Positions 62,813 through 64,000 of a stretch of 64,000 nt of DNA are shown here, in pieces. Source of the stretch: Nymphaea colorata. Lineage: Eukaryota > Streptophyta > Magnoliopsida > Nymphaeales > Nymphaeaceae. The notes under the pieces were generated by a model. That model was given only the letters and a program-made list of their open reading frames with translations, had not been told where the DNA came from and made no database searches. Made by a program: the position numbers and the translations under genes. Position 1 is the first letter of the stretch; every line of letters begins with the position of its first letter. The stretch is taken from the NCBI RefSeq assembly GCF_008831285.2, contig NC_045141.1, forward strand, positions 17,346,106 to 17,410,105, written 5' to 3'.

Positions 62813-63001
62813 CAGCTATCTTCGAAAACTCATTTTTTGTCATCTAAATGAAAAACCAAGTCTTGAAAAATGAAAACCTTACTTTTGCCTTGTTATCCAA
62901 ACAGGCAAAATAGGTTTTGGAAACTCATTAAAAAACTGGGTTTTAACAAAACTAGGTTTTATAAAAACCAAGTTTTTGAAGGAATCATCCAATCGCCCCT
63001 A
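62813..63001. mobile_element. MITE-like repeat, pairs with 13.6 kb
   Basis: Shares ordered words with 13610-13748. The right end CATCCAATCGCCCCTAAAG is a variant of CATCCAAACAACCCCTAAG there. It is somewhat longer because of an internal partial repeat of AAAACTCATT and TTTTAACAAAAC. Confidence 0.5.
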
Positions 63002-63317
63002 AAGCTTTTCCACTATTTTTTGTCCCTTTTTGTCTGGCTAAGAGTATTCTAGTTATTATATACTTCCCATCTTTGCTGCTCACAACCTTTGTGTAAAGGG
63101 TATTTTTGTCATTTATGAAAAATGGACAATAAGCATTTTACAACCAATTAAGTTTTGGATTTTAAACCATATGATTGTCTTAAACATTATGATTAAAAGA
63201 TTGCCAGCTCAAAAAGAGACTGTATACTAAAAAAAAATGAATTGTGCCTTGGCTTTGAGACTGTTTACTAAAAAAAAACTTCTTTGCACGTCTCCATTTT
63301 GAGAACTGCTTAAGCTC

Positions 63318-63845
63318 CAACGTAAGGAGAAAAAGAAGCCCATGATCAGTAATTAAGAGAAGATCAGTAGCCAGGCAGCAGCACAGGCGATGTCCAACTG
63401 GTTCTTGCTTTAGTTGTTTGCAACAATATTCTAGATCAGCACGAATTGGCTCAGTAGCTTTCACTGCTGTAGAAAAACTGTAAATAGCAGTCGTGGGTCT
63501 GCCCTGAAACCTGTCTTTCCTTTGAATAATATTTAAAATCCTTTCTCCCGTGAACGCAGGTTCCCGAACCATGTTAGATTGTTGTTTCCTTTTCTACTAT
63601 TTTTTTTTATTTTTCGTTGATCCATATTTGAAGGATAAAAGATGATTTGGAGCATGCACCAGCTACAGTTGACCCTGGATAATGAGGAAATCATGAAGGC
63701 ATATATCAAAACTGAAGAGGTTGTGAATGCTCACGTTGACCCTCGATCTGTCGATTTCTTTCTTTTATCTTGTCGGTCTCGCAGCACCTCGCTGGTGTGT
63801 TTATTTGAGTGGACGCCATGGATTTGAGTTTCATGCGGACATAAA
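63318..63845 (-). repeat. Dispersed repeat pair, copy 2
   Basis: Partner of 52052-52744. It lacks the solo terminal repeat but has about 40 extra bases near 63748-63787. The minus-strand frame 63180-63572 (130 codons) includes EPAFTGERILNIIQRKDRFQ and KATEPIRADLEYCCKQLKQE. The family is not recognised. Conservation between the copies could reflect recent duplication rather than protein function. Confidence 0.6.
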
Positions 63846-64000
63846 AGCTTGCAGTCAACTGGAAACAATGGTCCATTCCCCCATCGTTTTCATCATCCCC
63901 TGCCACATGATAGAACTGCCCCCCTTCATGTCATTTATTTGTTCATGGAGGGAGAACCCCACAACTGCCGTGATGAAAACACAATGGCATTTGTACATTG

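Noticed and set aside
1-64000. A novel defence, secondary-metabolite or RNA-guided system
   Set aside because: The three intact genes belong to unrelated known families, no repeat-spacer array exists, and the repeated blocks are best explained by transposition and segmental duplication.

Overview
The window is nuclear DNA of a flowering plant. The evidence is intron-rich genes with GT-AG introns, three recognisable plant gene families, long AT and CT/GA microsatellites, and many small plant-type transposable elements (hAT-like and PIF/Harbinger-like MITEs, TRIM-type LTR elements, LINE and Copia remnants). The species cannot be fixed from the sequence. Coding density is low. Three complete genes can be assembled by hand with intact reading frames. 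Most of the rest is transposon debris, AT-rich spacer and one large duplicated block.

Layout. 1-17.1 kb holds no gene I can name. It contains microsatellites, two GC-rich islands (2.2-2.7 and 6.0-6.6 kb), a clean Tourist-like MITE (4.38 kb), a tandem run of TRIM-type terminal repeats (9.2-9.8 kb) and a hAT-like MITE (11.3 kb). 17.38-25.25 kb, plus strand: an eleven-exon gene for an OTU/UBA/SEC-C deubiquitinase of 384 residues. Its third intron contains an antisense block that looks protein-coding. 31.39-33.43 kb, plus strand: a four-exon GT8 glycosyltransferase of 471 residues with a multi-pass C-terminus, of the IPUT1/PGSIP6 type. 44.10-49.21 kb, minus strand: a two-exon BAHD acyltransferase of 431 residues. 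Its 3.8-kb intron has been expanded by a PIF/Harbinger-like element and a hAT-like element.

The BAHD gene is flanked by two direct copies of a 5-7 kb block, copy A at about 34.6-39.95 kb and copy B at about 52.75-59.49 kb. Each copy has its own later changes. Copy A has a 196-bp MITE and a deletion filled by a templated 33-bp repeat. Copy B has an 812-bp hAT-like insertion and ends at a broken Copia retrotransposon. Both copies keep exon-like pieces of an unrecognised minus-strand gene. A second, smaller repeat pair (52.05 and 63.32 kb) flanks copy B and the Copia fragment. A degraded LINE lies at 42.4-43.7 kb.

The three genes do not form a pathway. The first acts on ubiquitin conjugates, the second on sphingolipids in the Golgi and the third on small-molecule acylation in the cytosol. 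To my recollection the Arabidopsis relatives of the BAHD gene (EPS1, At5g67160) and the OTU gene (At5g67170) are immediate neighbours, so their linkage here may be ancestral. No CRISPR array, operon, rRNA or convincing tRNA was seen.
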